This document shows positions 18,080 through 27,742 of a DNA stretch of 64,000 bases, piece after piece (within the stretch, counting starts at the first letter, position 1; each line of letters starts with the position of its first letter). Source of the stretch: Costertonia aggregata (GTDB lineage: Bacteria > Bacteroidota > Bacteroidia > Flavobacteriales > Flavobacteriaceae). The notes below the pieces were generated by a model. The model was not told the origin of the DNA. It saw only the letters and a program-made list of their open reading frames with translations, and ran no database searches. The stretch spans positions 2,582,001 to 2,646,000 of the forward strand of contig NZ_CP058595.1 of the NCBI RefSeq assembly GCF_013402795.1, read 5' to 3'. The position numbers and the translations under genes are program-made.

Positions 18080-18568
18080 CTATTTGTTATTCACTGACTT
18101 CGCTCCATCAATAACCTTCTGTTTTAACCCTTCTTTGTAGAAAATGATTTTATCCAGAACACATTTATCGGAAGAGCCTATGATTTGTGCGGCAAGAATG
18201 CCAGCATTTTTAGCTCCATTGAGTGCTACGGTAGCTACCGGAACACCTCCTGGCATCTGAAGAATGGAAAGTATAGAATCCCAGCCATCAATGGAATTGC
18301 TGCTTTTTACAGGAACGCCAATCACTGGTAAGGGAGACATAGAAGCGACCATACCTGGTAAGTGGGCTGCGCCGCCGGCCCCGGCAATAATCACCGAATA
18401 CCCGTTAGAATGTGCATTTTTGCTGAACTCAAAAAGTTTTTCGGGAGTACGATGTGCGGATACGATGTCGACATCTACTTCGATATCAAAACCTTTTAGA
18501 ATATCAATAGCTTCCTGCATTACAGGCAGGTCGCTGGTACTTCCCATGACTACGGCTACTTTGCTCAT
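18080..18568 (-). CDS. purE: N5-carboxyaminoimidazole ribonucleotide mutase PurE
   Basis: A 162-residue class I PurE, full length for the family. It converts N5-CAIR to CAIR in purine synthesis. Visible signatures are VVMGSTSDLPVM (phosphate binding), VSAHRTPEKL (catalytic histidine), IIAGAGGAAHLPGMVA, PVIGVPVKS and LQMPGGVPVATVAL. It directly follows purK: the purK stop codon begins one base after its start region in the leftward direction (gap of one base), so purK-purE form an operon. Confidence 0.95.
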   Translation of the reverse strand: MSKVAVVMGSTSDLPVMQEAIDILKGFDIEVDVDIVSAHRTPEKLFEFSKNAHSNGYSVIIAGAGGAAHLPGMVASMSPLPVIGVPVKSSNSIDGWDSILSILQMPGGVPVATVALNGAKNAGILAAQIIGSSDKCVLDKIIFYKEGLKQKVIDGAKSVNNK

Positions 18569-18569
18569 A

Positions 18570-19742
18570 TTATTTGCTGATTACTTTAATCGTTTCCTTT
18601 ACTTTTTGCGCTACCCTTCTCGCTTCGTCAACATCTTTGTTCACTATGGTCACGTGGCCCATTTTTCGAAAAGGACGGGTTTGCTTTTTACCATAAATGT
18701 GGGGAGTAACACCATCCATCGTCATAATTTCGGCTATGTTTTCGTATACTACATTGCCGGTATGGCCTTCAGTGCCCACCAAATTTACCATAATGCCCGC
18801 CACTTTGCTTTCTGTTTTTCCCAACGGTAAATTCAAAATGGCACGAATATGTTGTTCAAATTGGTTGGTATAACTCGCTTCTATGCTATAATGACCACTA
18901 TTATGGGGTCTTGGGGCAACTTCGTTGACCAATATTTCATCATCTTGCGTTTGAAACATTTCCACGGCCAAAATACCGATATGTCCAATTTTTTCCGAAA
19001 CTTTCAAGGCAATTTTCCGAGCTTTCAAAGCTATGTCTTCATCTATTCTAGCCGGACAGATAACATACTCCACTTGATTTGCTTCTGGGTGAAACTCCAT
19101 TTCAACTACAGGATAAGTAACCACGTCACCGCTGGGGTTCCGAACTACGATAACGGCCAACTCATTTTTAAAGGGAATCATGGTTTCGGTAATACACTCG
19201 CCAGAAGGCAATTCTGCCAAATCATCCATTTTACGCACCACTTTAACGCCTTGCCCATCATATCCAAATTGTGCCGCTTTCCAAACGAAGGGAAATTCCA
19301 ACCCTCCGTTTTCAACACTATCCTTTATCTCACTGGCGTAGGCAAAACGTGAGAACCCAGCTGTCGGAATTCCGTTATCGGTATAAAACAATTTCTGTGT
19401 TGCTTTGTTTTGAATCGTGCGAAGCGCCTTTGCGGGTGGATAGACTTTGGTGCCCTCATCTTCCAATTTTTCAAGGGCATCGAGGTTTACGTTCTCAATT
19501 TCGATGGTTAGTACGTCTACATCCTTTCCGAAGTCGTATACGGCGTCAAAGTCCATCAAACTTCCTTTGACGAATTCGTTACACGCAATTTTGCAGGGTG
19601 CTTCGTCAGAAGCATCCATTACTTTGGTTCGTATATCAAATTTTCGAGTTTCATAGAGTAGCATTTTTCCCAACTGGCCACCACCTAAGATTCCTAGCTT
19701 AAAATCGGAAGAAAAATAGTCTTTTGCGCTAAGTTTTACCAT
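18570..19742 (-). CDS. purK: N5-carboxyaminoimidazole ribonucleotide synthase PurK
   Basis: An ATP-grasp enzyme that carboxylates AIR with bicarbonate and ATP, supplying PurE. The start at 19742 (MVKLSAKDYFSSDFKLGILGGGQLGKM) places the LGILGGGQLG motif near residue 15 as usual, giving 390 residues. Further upstream in-frame codons would overlap the opposite hpt-adk gene. ATP-grasp residues FVWKAAQFGYDGQG and EMFQTQDDEILVNEVAPRPHNSGH are present. It is divergent from hpt-adk with only 40 bases between starts, so the purine genes share a control region. Confidence 0.95.
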   Translation of the reverse strand: MVKLSAKDYFSSDFKLGILGGGQLGKMLLYETRKFDIRTKVMDASDEAPCKIACNEFVKGSLMDFDAVYDFGKDVDVLTIEIENVNLDALEKLEDEGTKVYPPAKALRTIQNKATQKLFYTDNGIPTAGFSRFAYASEIKDSVENGGLEFPFVWKAAQFGYDGQGVKVVRKMDDLAELPSGECITETMIPFKNELAVIVVRNPSGDVVTYPVVEMEFHPEANQVEYVICPARIDEDIALKARKIALKVSEKIGHIGILAVEMFQTQDDEILVNEVAPRPHNSGHYSIEASYTNQFEQHIRAILNLPLGKTESKVAGIMVNLVGTEGHTGNVVYENIAEIMTMDGVTPHIYGKKQTRPFRKMGHVTIVNKDVDEARRVAQKVKETIKVISK

Positions 19743-19782
19743 GTAATAATGTTGTTTTACAAAAATACGTCGAATTCTTAAA

Positions 19783-20952
19783 ATGGCGATGATACGGTTC
19801 AAGAAGAGTTCAGTATCTTTGCCAACCAGTAAAGATTTGAACCAAGTGATAAAGCTCCACGACAAGTATTTTAAGCCTTTTTTGAGCGAAACCAAAATAC
19901 AGACGGCCGTTGCTGAACTGGCCAAGAAAGTAGCCGATGACTACAAGGATGAAATTCCTGTTTTTGTTGGGGTGCTGAATGGGTCGTTCATGTTCGTGGC
20001 AGATTTTCTAAAAGCGTATCCATACCCGTGTGAAGTTTCCTTTGTGAAATTGAGCTCGTATCAAGGTCTAACGTCTACGGGCATTGTGGAGACACTTTTG
20101 GATCCACCCGACAATATTGAGGGGAAAAGCGTCATTATTTTAGAGGATATCATAGACTCGGGCCGTACGCTAAAAGAATTGGTCAATCTATTTTCCAACA
20201 CCAGCGTAAAAGAATTCAAAATTGCCAGCCTTTTTTATAAGTCGGCGATTTACAACGGGGAATATACCATTGACTATGTGGGCATTGATATTCCGGATAA
20301 ATTTATCGTAGGCTATGGTCTGGATTATAATGAACTGGGAAGAAACCTTAAAGAAGTGTACCAACTAAACCAACAACATATGATCAATCTTGTATTATTC
20401 GGCAAGCCCGGTGCAGGTAAAGGAACGCAAGCCGAATTTTTGAAAGAAAAATACAACTTAAAGCATATTTCGACAGGAGATTTGTTTCGCTATAACATGA
20501 AAAACGATACCGATTTGGGCAAGTTGGCCAAGTCTTATATCGATAAGGGAGATTTGGTGCCCGACCAGGTAACCATAAAAATGCTCGAAGATGCGGTTGA
20601 TAAAAATCCTGATGCCAGTGGGTTTATCTTTGATGGTTTCCCCAGAACAACGGCACAAGCCGAGGCATTGGATAAATTTTTATCTTCCAAAAACATGAAA
20701 ATCGATGCTACCATCGCGCTAGAGGCCAATGATGAGGTGCTGATCCAGCGTTTGTTGGAAAGGGGCAAGGTAAGTGGCCGTACCGATGATCAGGACGAGG
20801 GCAAAATTCGCAATCGTTTTGAAGAGTACAATTCAAAAACCGCCCCGTTAAAAGAGTTTTACGAAGCTCAAGGTAAGTTCCATAGCGTGAACGGCATCGG
20901 TGCTATTGATGAGATAACCATGCGTTTAGGGAAAGTAATCGAGGAACTTTAG
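19783..20952 (+). CDS. fused hypoxanthine phosphoribosyltransferase and adenylate kinase
   Basis: One 389-residue frame holds two purine enzymes. Residues about 22-195 are hypoxanthine phosphoribosyltransferase with the PRPP motif VIILEDIIDSGRTL and the ending VGYGLDYNELGRN. After a short linker (QLNQQH), residues 200-389 are a short-type adenylate kinase with P-loop GKPGAGKGT, STGDLFR, FDGFPRT and RTDDQDEGKIRNR. No stop separates them; Met200 (ATG at 20380) is where a free Adk would begin, so separate translation of the kinase is possible. The HPRT part could start at 19783, 19789 or a GTG at 19846 (VIKLHDKYF), the last giving a usual HPRT start. Confidence 0.9.
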   Translation: MAMIRFKKSSVSLPTSKDLNQVIKLHDKYFKPFLSETKIQTAVAELAKKVADDYKDEIPVFVGVLNGSFMFVADFLKAYPYPCEVSFVKLSSYQGLTSTGIVETLLDPPDNIEGKSVIILEDIIDSGRTLKELVNLFSNTSVKEFKIASLFYKSAIYNGEYTIDYVGIDIPDKFIVGYGLDYNELGRNLKEVYQLNQQHMINLVLFGKPGAGKGTQAEFLKEKYNLKHISTGDLFRYNMKNDTDLGKLAKSYIDKGDLVPDQVTIKMLEDAVDKNPDASGFIFDGFPRTTAQAEALDKFLSSKNMKIDATIALEANDEVLIQRLLERGKVSGRTDDQDEGKIRNRFEEYNSKTAPLKEFYEAQGKFHSVNGIGAIDEITMRLGKVIEEL

Positions 20953-21036
20953 AGTATTTTATACATTTGTAGGTTGATTTGTCTTGATGATAACGGCAAT
21001 AGCTGAGACTTGCTATATGATTCTAAAACTGGTAAA

Positions 21037-21750
21037 ATGAGATATTTTAAAATGCTGGCCATATGCTTTATGTGCTTTACCGCACAGTCGCAAAACGATA
21101 ACGTAATGGAAAAAGAATTTCGAGTAGAAGGTAGTGCAACTGTTAGAATTCAACCCAATCAAGTGGTATTGCAGTTGGGGTTGGAATCACGGGGAAAAGA
21201 TTTAGTGGCTACCAAAACGGAAAATTCACGTATTATCGCAAAAGCCGTTGCTTTTTGTAAAGCAAAGGGCATTCTTGAAAAGCACTTGCAAACGGATTAT
21301 ATACGTATAAACCCCAGCTATAATTATAACAACAACGACCTCAACTATTACAGTGTAGACCAGTACCTTTCAGTAACTATCGAAGAACTGGGGCTATACG
21401 AAGAAATTCTGACCGAACTTCTAAAAATGGGTATCAACAAAGTAAATAATATCAGTTTTAGAACAACACATCTGAAAGAAAATCGAAAAAAAGCAAGAAA
21501 GCTCGCTATTGAAGCAGCAAAAGAAAAAGCTGAATTCTTGGCGACCGAAGTGGGCATTCAACTTGGTAACATTGTAAATATTGCAGAATATTCCAATAAT
21601 TCCTACGGCTTATATGGTAATAGGTTACTAGGTTCAAATATTTCACAGAACGTGGTTCAGAATGTAACGGACAATTCAGATTATGAAGGTCTATCGATTG
21701 GTATGATTCCAGTAAGTGCAAGTGTAACATTGACTTACAATGTAAAATAA
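21037..21750 (+). CDS. SIMPL (DUF541) domain periplasmic protein
   Basis: From ATG 21037 (MRYFKMLAICFMCFTAQSQ, a signal peptide) the protein has 237 residues. The core matches the SIMPL/DUF541 family: FRVEGSATVRIQPNQVVLQLG at the start, YRINPSYNYNNN-like middle, RKLAIEAAKEKAEFLATEVG near residue 160, and SASVTLTYNV at the end. Members are periplasmic oxidative-stress or channel-like proteins with poorly defined roles. A TTG at 21010 is in frame, but the ATG gives a clean signal peptide. It is followed by obgE after 45 bases. Confidence 0.8.
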   Translation: MRYFKMLAICFMCFTAQSQNDNVMEKEFRVEGSATVRIQPNQVVLQLGLESRGKDLVATKTENSRIIAKAVAFCKAKGILEKHLQTDYIRINPSYNYNNNDLNYYSVDQYLSVTIEELGLYEEILTELLKMGINKVNNISFRTTHLKENRKKARKLAIEAAKEKAEFLATEVGIQLGNIVNIAEYSNNSYGLYGNRLLGSNISQNVVQNVTDNSDYEGLSIGMIPVSASVTLTYNVK

Positions 21751-21795
21751 AGACCACGAATAACCACAATTTCACAAACGACACAAACGAAATAA

Positions 21796-22797
21796 ATGAC
21801 CGAAGGTAATTTTGTAGATTATGTAAAGGTATATGCCGAATCCGGAAACGGTGGTAAGGGCTCCGTACACTTACATCGCGAAAAATACATTACCAAAGGC
21901 GGTCCTGATGGTGGCGATGGCGGTCGTGGTGGCCATGTCATCGTTAGGGGCAACAGTAACCTTTGGACTTTGGTCAATTACAAGTTTCGTAAACATTTTA
22001 AGGCAGGTCACGGTGAGCATGGTGCCAAAAGTAGAAGTACCGGTGCAGATGGCGAGGATGTGTATATGGAGGTGCCTTTGGGAACTGTAGTCCGTGATAC
22101 CGAAACCAACGAGATTCTTTTTGAAATTACCGAACATGGCGAGGAAAAAATACTGGTCGAAGGCGGTAAGGGCGGTCGCGGTAACTGGCATTTTAAGACC
22201 AGCACCAACCAAACACCTAGATATGCCCAGCCTGGGATTCCGGGACAAGAGACCCGTGTTACCCTAGAGCTAAAAGTATTGGCAGATGTGGGATTGGTAG
22301 GTTTTCCCAATGCAGGTAAATCTACGCTACTTTCGGTAATAACCTCTGCAAAACCTAAGATTGCCGATTATGAGTTTACAACCTTAAAACCAAATTTGGG
22401 TATTGTGGAGTATCGGGATTTCCAGAGTTTTGTGATGGCGGATATCCCCGGCATAATTGAAGGTGCTGCCGAGGGCAAGGGATTAGGACATTATTTTTTA
22501 CGCCATATAGAACGTAATGCGACTTTGTTGTTTTTGATTCCCGCCGATAGCAAGGACATCAGCAAGGAATACGAAATCCTGTTAGACGAGCTCCGTAGGT
22601 ACAATCCCGAATTGTTGGACAAACAGCGTTTGGTCGCCATCTCAAAATCCGATATGTTAGACGATGAACTTATGCATGAAATGAGAGTGGAATTGGATAA
22701 AGATTTGAAAAACGTAACGTATATGTTTATCTCTTCCGTAGCGCAACAAGGTATTCAGGAGTTGAAAGATAGGCTTTGGAATATGCTGAACCAATAG
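21796..22797 (+). CDS. obgE: GTPase Obg/CgtA
   Basis: A 333-residue Obg GTPase, essential for late 50S ribosome maturation and stress control. The N-terminal glycine-rich Obg fold ([26 protein letters not shown]) covers residues 1-158, then the G domain shows [11 protein letters not shown] (G1), DIPGIIEGA (G3) and ISKSDML (G4). The variable C-terminal OCT domain is absent, as is usual in Bacteroidetes. It is followed after 11 bases by a channel gene. Confidence 0.95.
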   Translation: MTEGNFVDYVKVYAESGNGGKGSVHLHREKYITKGGPDGGDGGRGGHVIVRGNSNLWTLVNYKFRKHFKAGHGEHGAKSRSTGADGEDVYMEVPLGTVVRDTETNEILFEITEHGEEKILVEGGKGGRGNWHFKTSTNQTPRYAQPGIPGQETRVTLELKVLADVGLVGFPNAGKSTLLSVITSAKPKIADYEFTTLKPNLGIVEYRDFQSFVMADIPGIIEGAAEGKGLGHYFLRHIERNATLLFLIPADSKDISKEYEILLDELRRYNPELLDKQRLVAISKSDMLDDELMHEMRVELDKDLKNVTYMFISSVAQQGIQELKDRLWNMLNQ

Positions 22798-22808
22798 TTT
22801 GATTCTTT

Positions 22809-23519
22809 ATGAGACAGTACCTCAAAAATATCGTTGAATTTAACGATAATACCAAAAGTAGGATTTTCGCCTATTTTATACAGATTTTGATTCTGGTATC
22901 GATTATCTCTTTTTCTTTCGAGACCGTTCCCGACCTTAAACCCGAAACCCGTAAATTATTACGAATCATCGAGGTGTTTTGTGTATTGGTCTTTAGTATC
23001 GAGTATATACTAAGAATTTATGTTGCCGATAATAGGCGAAGGTTTATCTTCAGTTTTTTTGGCCTTATTGATGTGTTGGCCATTCTTCCGTTTTATTTAT
23101 CCATAGGTATAGATTTACGGTCATTGCGGGCACTGCGTTTTTTAAGATTGTTCCGAATTTTAAAATTGATGCGCTACAATAGGGCAATAAAGCATTTCTC
23201 CAAAGCCATCATGTTGGCTAAGGAGGAAATCCTTCTCTTTCTTTTTGTAACCTTGATATTGATATATTTTTCGGCCGTAGGTATCTATTATTTTGAAAAT
23301 GCGGCCCAGCCCGAGCATTTTTCATCCATCTTTGATAGTCTTTGGTGGGCCATAATTACCTTGACCACGGTCGGCTACGGTGATGTATATCCCATAACGG
23401 TAGGGGGCAGAATATTCACTTTCTTTATTTTGATGATAGGGTTGGGTATTGTAGCCATCCCTACAGGTATCATTTCTTCCGCACTCACAAAATCTGTCGA
23501 TACAAAGGATGAAAACTGA
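22809..23519 (+). CDS. voltage-gated-like potassium channel
   Basis: A 236-residue six-helix membrane protein of the voltage-gated ion channel superfamily. Helices S1-S4 lie in about residues 18-125, with an arginine-rich S4 (LRSLRALRFLRLFRILKLMR). The pore region carries the potassium filter TTVGYGD at about residue 192, followed by the S6 helix. It has almost no C-terminal cytosolic domain. It starts 11 bases after obgE and ends five bases before the DUF4136 gene, so the three are likely co-transcribed. Confidence 0.9.
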   Translation: MRQYLKNIVEFNDNTKSRIFAYFIQILILVSIISFSFETVPDLKPETRKLLRIIEVFCVLVFSIEYILRIYVADNRRRFIFSFFGLIDVLAILPFYLSIGIDLRSLRALRFLRLFRILKLMRYNRAIKHFSKAIMLAKEEILLFLFVTLILIYFSAVGIYYFENAAQPEHFSSIFDSLWWAIITLTTVGYGDVYPITVGGRIFTFFILMIGLGIVAIPTGIISSALTKSVDTKDEN

Positions 23520-23545
23520 TTTTTATGTACCTTGAAGTAAATTCT

Positions 23546-24070
23546 ATGGACATGAAACTTTTCAACAGCCTGTTACTGTTATTCCTATGTATTTCTTGTG
23601 GCTCTGTTCGTGTGAGCTACGATTATGAGAGGGAAACCGATTTTACCAACTATACCACCTATAACTATTACCCCGATATGGAAACCGGTCTTAGTGAGTT
23701 TGATACAAGACGACTTCTAAGGGTTTTGGATAATGAAATGCAGTCCAAGGGTATTTTGCTCTCCGAGGAACCCGATTTTTTAATCAATATAACCAGCAAC
23801 ACCTTCCAAGGGGCACAAAACAATTCGGTCGGTGTAGGATTGGGAGGTGGCGGCAGAAATGTTGGTGGTGGTGTGTCTATAGGCATTCCTGTAGGTCAGC
23901 CTAAGTTAGAACGTCAGATCCGGTTTGATTTTGTAGACAGCCAAAAAGACGCCCTATTTTGGAGTGCCCAAAGTGAAAGTGCCTTTAAGGAGGATGTTAC
24001 ACCAGAAATCAGGGAGCAGAAACTAAGGGAAATCGTTCAAAAAGTACTTTCAAAATACCCGCCCAAATAA
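23546..24070 (+). CDS. DUF4136 lipoprotein
   Basis: From MDMKLFNSLLLLFLCISCGS the protein is a lipoprotein of 174 residues with the lipobox CISC. The mature part fits DUF4136: VSYDYERETDFTNYTTYNYYP at the start, a central glycine-rich GVGLGGGGRNVGGGV, and the ending VQKVLSKYPPK typical of the family. Role unknown; members are common outer-membrane-associated lipoproteins in Bacteroidetes. An in-frame ATG at 23525 would add seven residues ahead of the signal. Confidence 0.8.
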   Translation: MDMKLFNSLLLLFLCISCGSVRVSYDYERETDFTNYTTYNYYPDMETGLSEFDTRRLLRVLDNEMQSKGILLSEEPDFLINITSNTFQGAQNNSVGVGLGGGGRNVGGGVSIGIPVGQPKLERQIRFDFVDSQKDALFWSAQSESAFKEDVTPEIREQKLREIVQKVLSKYPPK

Positions 24071-24311
24071 GCTTCTAACTTCTTGGATATTTGTTTGATA
24101 CTACGCTATTGTTTGTAAGAATTCTTCGATTGTTGAAAACTTTGGTTTGTAGTGTTTTTTTATTTAAATATATTCGACATCAAATTCAGAAAATAATCTT
24201 TTTCGAGTCCCCCCGAATCGGAATATAGGCTACAATCGTATGCCCTGCCAGATAATTTTCACGTTGATTTAAACCCTTTTTATTATACGTGTAACCAAAT
24301 TTACCTAGTTC

Positions 24312-24671
24312 ATGGCAAAAAGTGCAATGTATTATGTGGACAACTACAAGATTGAAATCGTAAATACGATCTTCGGGAAAGAAAAAGTACTTCTAAACGG
24401 TATCAAAGTTTCGGAAAAACCTACGAGGGCTCGGTATGAGCACAATTTTTCGGTAGGTAAAAACCAATATCAAATAGTTCAGAACAAAGCGCATGGTAGA
24501 AAAGGTAACCTTTTCGAGATAAAAAGAAACAATGTGCCCGTTTCATTGGTGAATTTATTGCCACAGACCTCTACACAATTACTGTTTTTATTGATAATCA
24601 TGGGCTTGGGTATCGGTTTTTTGATAGGTAAGGTCCTTTTTAAGATTATTTGGCCGACCGTATCGGTTTAA
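24312..24671 (+). CDS. small single-pass membrane protein
   Basis: A 119-residue protein with a soluble N-terminal part (about residues 1-75, beta-rich, YYVDNYKIEIVNTIFGKEKVLL) and one hydrophobic segment near residues 88-112 (LLFLLIIMGLGIGFLIGKVLF). The family is not recognised. It stands alone: 241 bases without a gene precede it and about 250 follow, in which I see no convincing frame, RNA or repeat. Confidence 0.6.
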   Translation: MAKSAMYYVDNYKIEIVNTIFGKEKVLLNGIKVSEKPTRARYEHNFSVGKNQYQIVQNKAHGRKGNLFEIKRNNVPVSLVNLLPQTSTQLLFLLIIMGLGIGFLIGKVLFKIIWPTVSV

Positions 24672-24922
24672 AGTTCAAAACATATGTGTGCGCAAGCTGC
24701 TTTCTTAGATTTATCAAATACCTTTTACTAAGGGTATTTTACCGTTGGTCATATTTTTATCTATTTCGGTCATTTTTCAATATAGATTTGGCCTGGAACT
24801 ATAGATTGGTGGTAAAAACATGTAATAAAAAACCCTTTTCGCATACCTATTGGTCAGGGTTTGAAAATCAATCCATAAGAAATCATTAATGCATAGAATA
24901 TTCAGAACAAAAAACAACGATC

Positions 24923-27235
24923 ATGAAAAAAAACAACAGTAAAACAAAAGTAATTCTTGTAATTGCCTTTTTGGTATGCACCATGCAAGGTTTTGCACAA
25001 GAGATAGTAGGTTCCTGGAAGGGCACCCTAACTGTTCAAGGCACCGAGATGCCATTGGTTTTCAATATATCAAAAACCGATGATGGCTATACATCTACCA
25101 TGGACAGCCCTTCGCAAGGCGCAACCGATATTCCCATGGATGAAACCACCTTGTCGGGAGACGAACTCACGATAGTTTTTAAACAAGCAGGTATAAAGTA
25201 TGTGGGGACTATGGACACCGCAAAGATGCAAGGTACTTTTTTTCAGTCGGGTATGGAATTTCCGTTGGTCTTGGAAAAAACCGAAAAAACGATTCCCGGT
25301 AACCCTAAATTGCCCACTTCTGACGAAGCGCTGGCAAAATTGGCCTCTTTGGACAATGGTAATTACAAATATACGGTTGAGGATTATTTCGCTAGACCAA
25401 AAGCTTCTACTTTCCGATTCTCACCGGATGGAAATTTTATGTCCTATCGCGAAAAGGATGAAAACGGCAAACGGCATATTTATGTGAAGGACATCGCTAC
25501 CGGAGAGACCAAACGCGCCATAGAAGAAAAAGAAGAATTGGTGCGCGGTTACGGTTGGATCAATAACAATAGGCTGTATTATTCTATGGATAAGGGAGGC
25601 GATGAAAACTATCACATCTACGTAGTTGATTTGGATGGGGGCAATCTAAAGGATATAACACCTTTTGAGGGCGTACAGGCACAGTTCACCGATTTGTTGA
25701 AAGATGACAAAGACCATATTATCGTGCAATTGAACAAGAATAACCCACAGGTTTTTGAGCCTTATAAAGTGAACGTGGTTACGGGCGAGATGAAACAATT
25801 GTATACCAATGATGATATAGCCAACCCGATTGCTGGCTACAATTTTGATAAAGACGGTAATTTAAAGGGCTTTACCAAAATCCGGGATGGGGTCGAGCAA
25901 GATATTTATTATGCTGTGGAGGAAGGCAAATTTGAAATTTTGAAAAGCCTGAGCTGGAAAGACGCATTTTCCATTGTATTTTTTGATTATTCCACTGAAT
26001 ATCCGCACGATGCCTATGTGGTTTCAAATTTGGAAAGCAACACATCGGAGATTTTGTTGTACGATTTAAAAGAAGGCAAGACGATAAAAAAATTGTTCAA
26101 CAATCCTGAATATGATGTTTCGGACCTTTCCATTTCGCGCAAAAGAAATTGGGAGTTGGATTATTTTGCCTACGAAGGGGAAAAAGAAGTGGTCATCCCG
26201 GTAAGTAAATACTATAAAAAGTTACATGCCAAATTTGAAAAGCAATTTGACGGGAAAGAGTATAGTATAGCGGATTATACTGATGATGAAAGTCAATATT
26301 TAATATATGTTACCAGTGACAAGCTGTACGGAAAATATTTTTCCTATGATGTAAACAAGAACGAGTTCAAAGAGCTTTTTAACCTAATGCCCCAATTAAA
26401 AGAAAACGACATGGCCGAGATGCGGCCCATTACCTTTAAAAGTCGGGACGGTATTACCTTGCACGGCTATATTACCTTGCCCAAAGCCGCATTGAATGGC
26501 CAAAAGGTTCCGGTAATCGTTAACCCGCATGGTGGGCCACAAGGTATTCGCGATTCATGGGGCTTTAATCCGGAAACACAGTTGTTCGCCAGTAGAGGGT
26601 ATGCCACACTTCAAGTAAACTTTAGAATATCTGGTGGCTACGGTAAAGAGTTTTTGGAGTCGGGCTTTAAACAAATCGGTAGAAAAGCTATGGACGATGT
26701 TGAGGACGGGCTACAATACGTAATAGACCAAGGTTGGGTCGACAAGGACAAAGCGGCTATTTATGGTGGAAGCCATGGTGGTTATGCCGTATTAAGGGGA
26801 TTGACCAAAACACCGGATTTGTATGCTTGCGGAGTAGATTATGTTGGGGTATCCAATCTGTTTACATTTATGAAAACGATACCACCATACTGGAAGCCTT
26901 ATTTGAAGATCATCAAGGAAATTTGGTACGATGAGGACATTGCAGAGGAAAAAGCGATTATGGAAGAGGTCTCTCCGGTATATCAAATCGATAAAATCAA
27001 AAAGCCACTTTTCGTAGTGCAAGGCGCCAATGACCCAAGGGTAAATATTGATGAGTCAGACCAAATTGTTAGTGCCCTGCGTACCAAAGGTTTTGATGTA
27101 CCTTATATGGTGAAATATGACGAAGGTCATGGGTTTGGCAAAGAGGAAAACCGTATAGAGCTTTACAAAGCTATGATGGGTTTTTATGCAAAGCACTTGG
27201 GAAAGATAGCAACACCACAACCCATAAAAGACTAA
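24923..27235 (+). CDS. S9-family prolyl-oligopeptidase-like secreted peptidase
   Basis: A 770-residue protein with a signal peptide (ends CTMQGFAQ). Residues 25-120 are an extra beta-rich domain (IVGSWKGTLTVQG) seen before the peptidase in some flavobacterial S9 proteins. A beta-propeller-like region follows (about 140-510). The C-terminal alpha/beta hydrolase carries the triad Ser617 in GGSHGGYA, Asp704 in GANDPR and His736 in DEGHGFG. It probably cleaves peptides at the cell envelope. A strong hairpin terminator follows 36 bases after the stop. Confidence 0.9.
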   Translation: MKKNNSKTKVILVIAFLVCTMQGFAQEIVGSWKGTLTVQGTEMPLVFNISKTDDGYTSTMDSPSQGATDIPMDETTLSGDELTIVFKQAGIKYVGTMDTAKMQGTFFQSGMEFPLVLEKTEKTIPGNPKLPTSDEALAKLASLDNGNYKYTVEDYFARPKASTFRFSPDGNFMSYREKDENGKRHIYVKDIATGETKRAIEEKEELVRGYGWINNNRLYYSMDKGGDENYHIYVVDLDGGNLKDITPFEGVQAQFTDLLKDDKDHIIVQLNKNNPQVFEPYKVNVVTGEMKQLYTNDDIANPIAGYNFDKDGNLKGFTKIRDGVEQDIYYAVEEGKFEILKSLSWKDAFSIVFFDYSTEYPHDAYVVSNLESNTSEILLYDLKEGKTIKKLFNNPEYDVSDLSISRKRNWELDYFAYEGEKEVVIPVSKYYKKLHAKFEKQFDGKEYSIADYTDDESQYLIYVTSDKLYGKYFSYDVNKNEFKELFNLMPQLKENDMAEMRPITFKSRDGITLHGYITLPKAALNGQKVPVIVNPHGGPQGIRDSWGFNPETQLFASRGYATLQVNFRISGGYGKEFLESGFKQIGRKAMDDVEDGLQYVIDQGWVDKDKAAIYGGSHGGYAVLRGLTKTPDLYACGVDYVGVSNLFTFMKTIPPYWKPYLKIIKEIWYDEDIAEEKAIMEEVSPVYQIDKIKKPLFVVQGANDPRVNIDESDQIVSALRTKGFDVPYMVKYDEGHGFGKEENRIELYKAMMGFYAKHLGKIATPQPIKD

Positions 27236-27270
27236 TCCGGAAAAGTACCGGATTCATATTAAAGACGAAG

Positions 27271-27299
27271 AAAAAGGAGCCGAAATGGCTCCTTTTTTT
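27271..27299 (+). terminator. intrinsic terminator after the S9 peptidase gene
   Basis: A short hairpin AAGGAGCC-GAAAT-GGCTCCTT ends in a run of T. The stem is perfect and followed by seven T, a classical Rho-independent terminator for the S9 gene. Confidence 0.85.
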
Positions 27300-27361
27300 G
27301 TGTTTGAAGGTTATGGTTCTACCTAAGATAGTGGCTTGTTCAAAATCAACATAATTCTGAT

Positions 27362-27395
27362 TACCGTTCGCCAAATAAAATTTACCGCTGGTCAT
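27362..27395 (-). repeat. diverged 34-bp repeat, copy A (other copy at 27743-27776)
   Basis: Aligned without gaps, this stretch and 27743-27776 match at about 24 of 34 positions, including a perfect TACCGTTCGC. Read on the minus strand both begin with ATG and encode MTSGKFYLANGN here and MPNGNLSIANGR in the other copy. The best explanation is two remnants of one small ancestral gene. Neither copy looks like an intact gene now. Confidence 0.35.
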
Positions 27396-27468
27396 ATTAT
27401 CGTTTTAACTATCTGATAATGAGGGTATATTTATATCAAATTAATAACAATAACTAAAACCATATATC

Positions 27469-27615
27469 ATGAAAGTATCAATGGATTCAAAATCGATTAA
27501 ACAGAAAGAAACAGTAAAGACCATCATTTTTTCAGTAATAGCTCTAGTGTATGCAATGTACCAAATAGGCGAAGGGGTTGGTAAGGCCTTACACTATCTA
27601 TCCATTCATTTTTAG
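27469..27615 (+). CDS. 48-residue single-helix membrane miniprotein
   Basis: A short complete frame starting at ATG 27469, preceded by an A-rich leader (ACTAAAACCATATATC) usual for Bacteroidetes starts. The product has a basic N-terminus (MKVSMDSKSIKQKE) and one hydrophobic helix (TIIFSVIALVYAMYQIG). It follows the S9 terminator and is separate from that gene. The stretch 27300-28062 holds otherwise only an even shorter frame at 27846 and two diverged repeats. Function unknown; it may be a small membrane regulator. Confidence 0.4.
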   Translation: MKVSMDSKSIKQKETVKTIIFSVIALVYAMYQIGEGVGKALHYLSIHF

Positions 27616-27742
27616 AAAAATAAATTGGAAAAAGTTAAATATCGTATTTGTGACAAGGAGTGTTCTAGGGAGGTTTTCAGGTAATCTATTTATAATGGCC
27701 TTTAAAAGCATAACCTCAATTGATAAAACTTGTAACCCGCTC

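Noticed and set aside
18264-18830. 188-codon plus-strand frame across purE and purK
   Set aside because: It lies opposite two certain genes and has no domain; a shadow.
24205-24225. TTTCGAGTCCCCCCGAATC, tRNA T-arm-like piece
   Set aside because: No acceptor, D or anticodon stem can be built around it; probably chance.
24650-24889. 79-codon frame after the 119-residue membrane protein gene
   Set aside because: Overlaps the previous gene, has no recognisable pattern and a chance-like composition (many Y, F, R); it looks like a random open frame.
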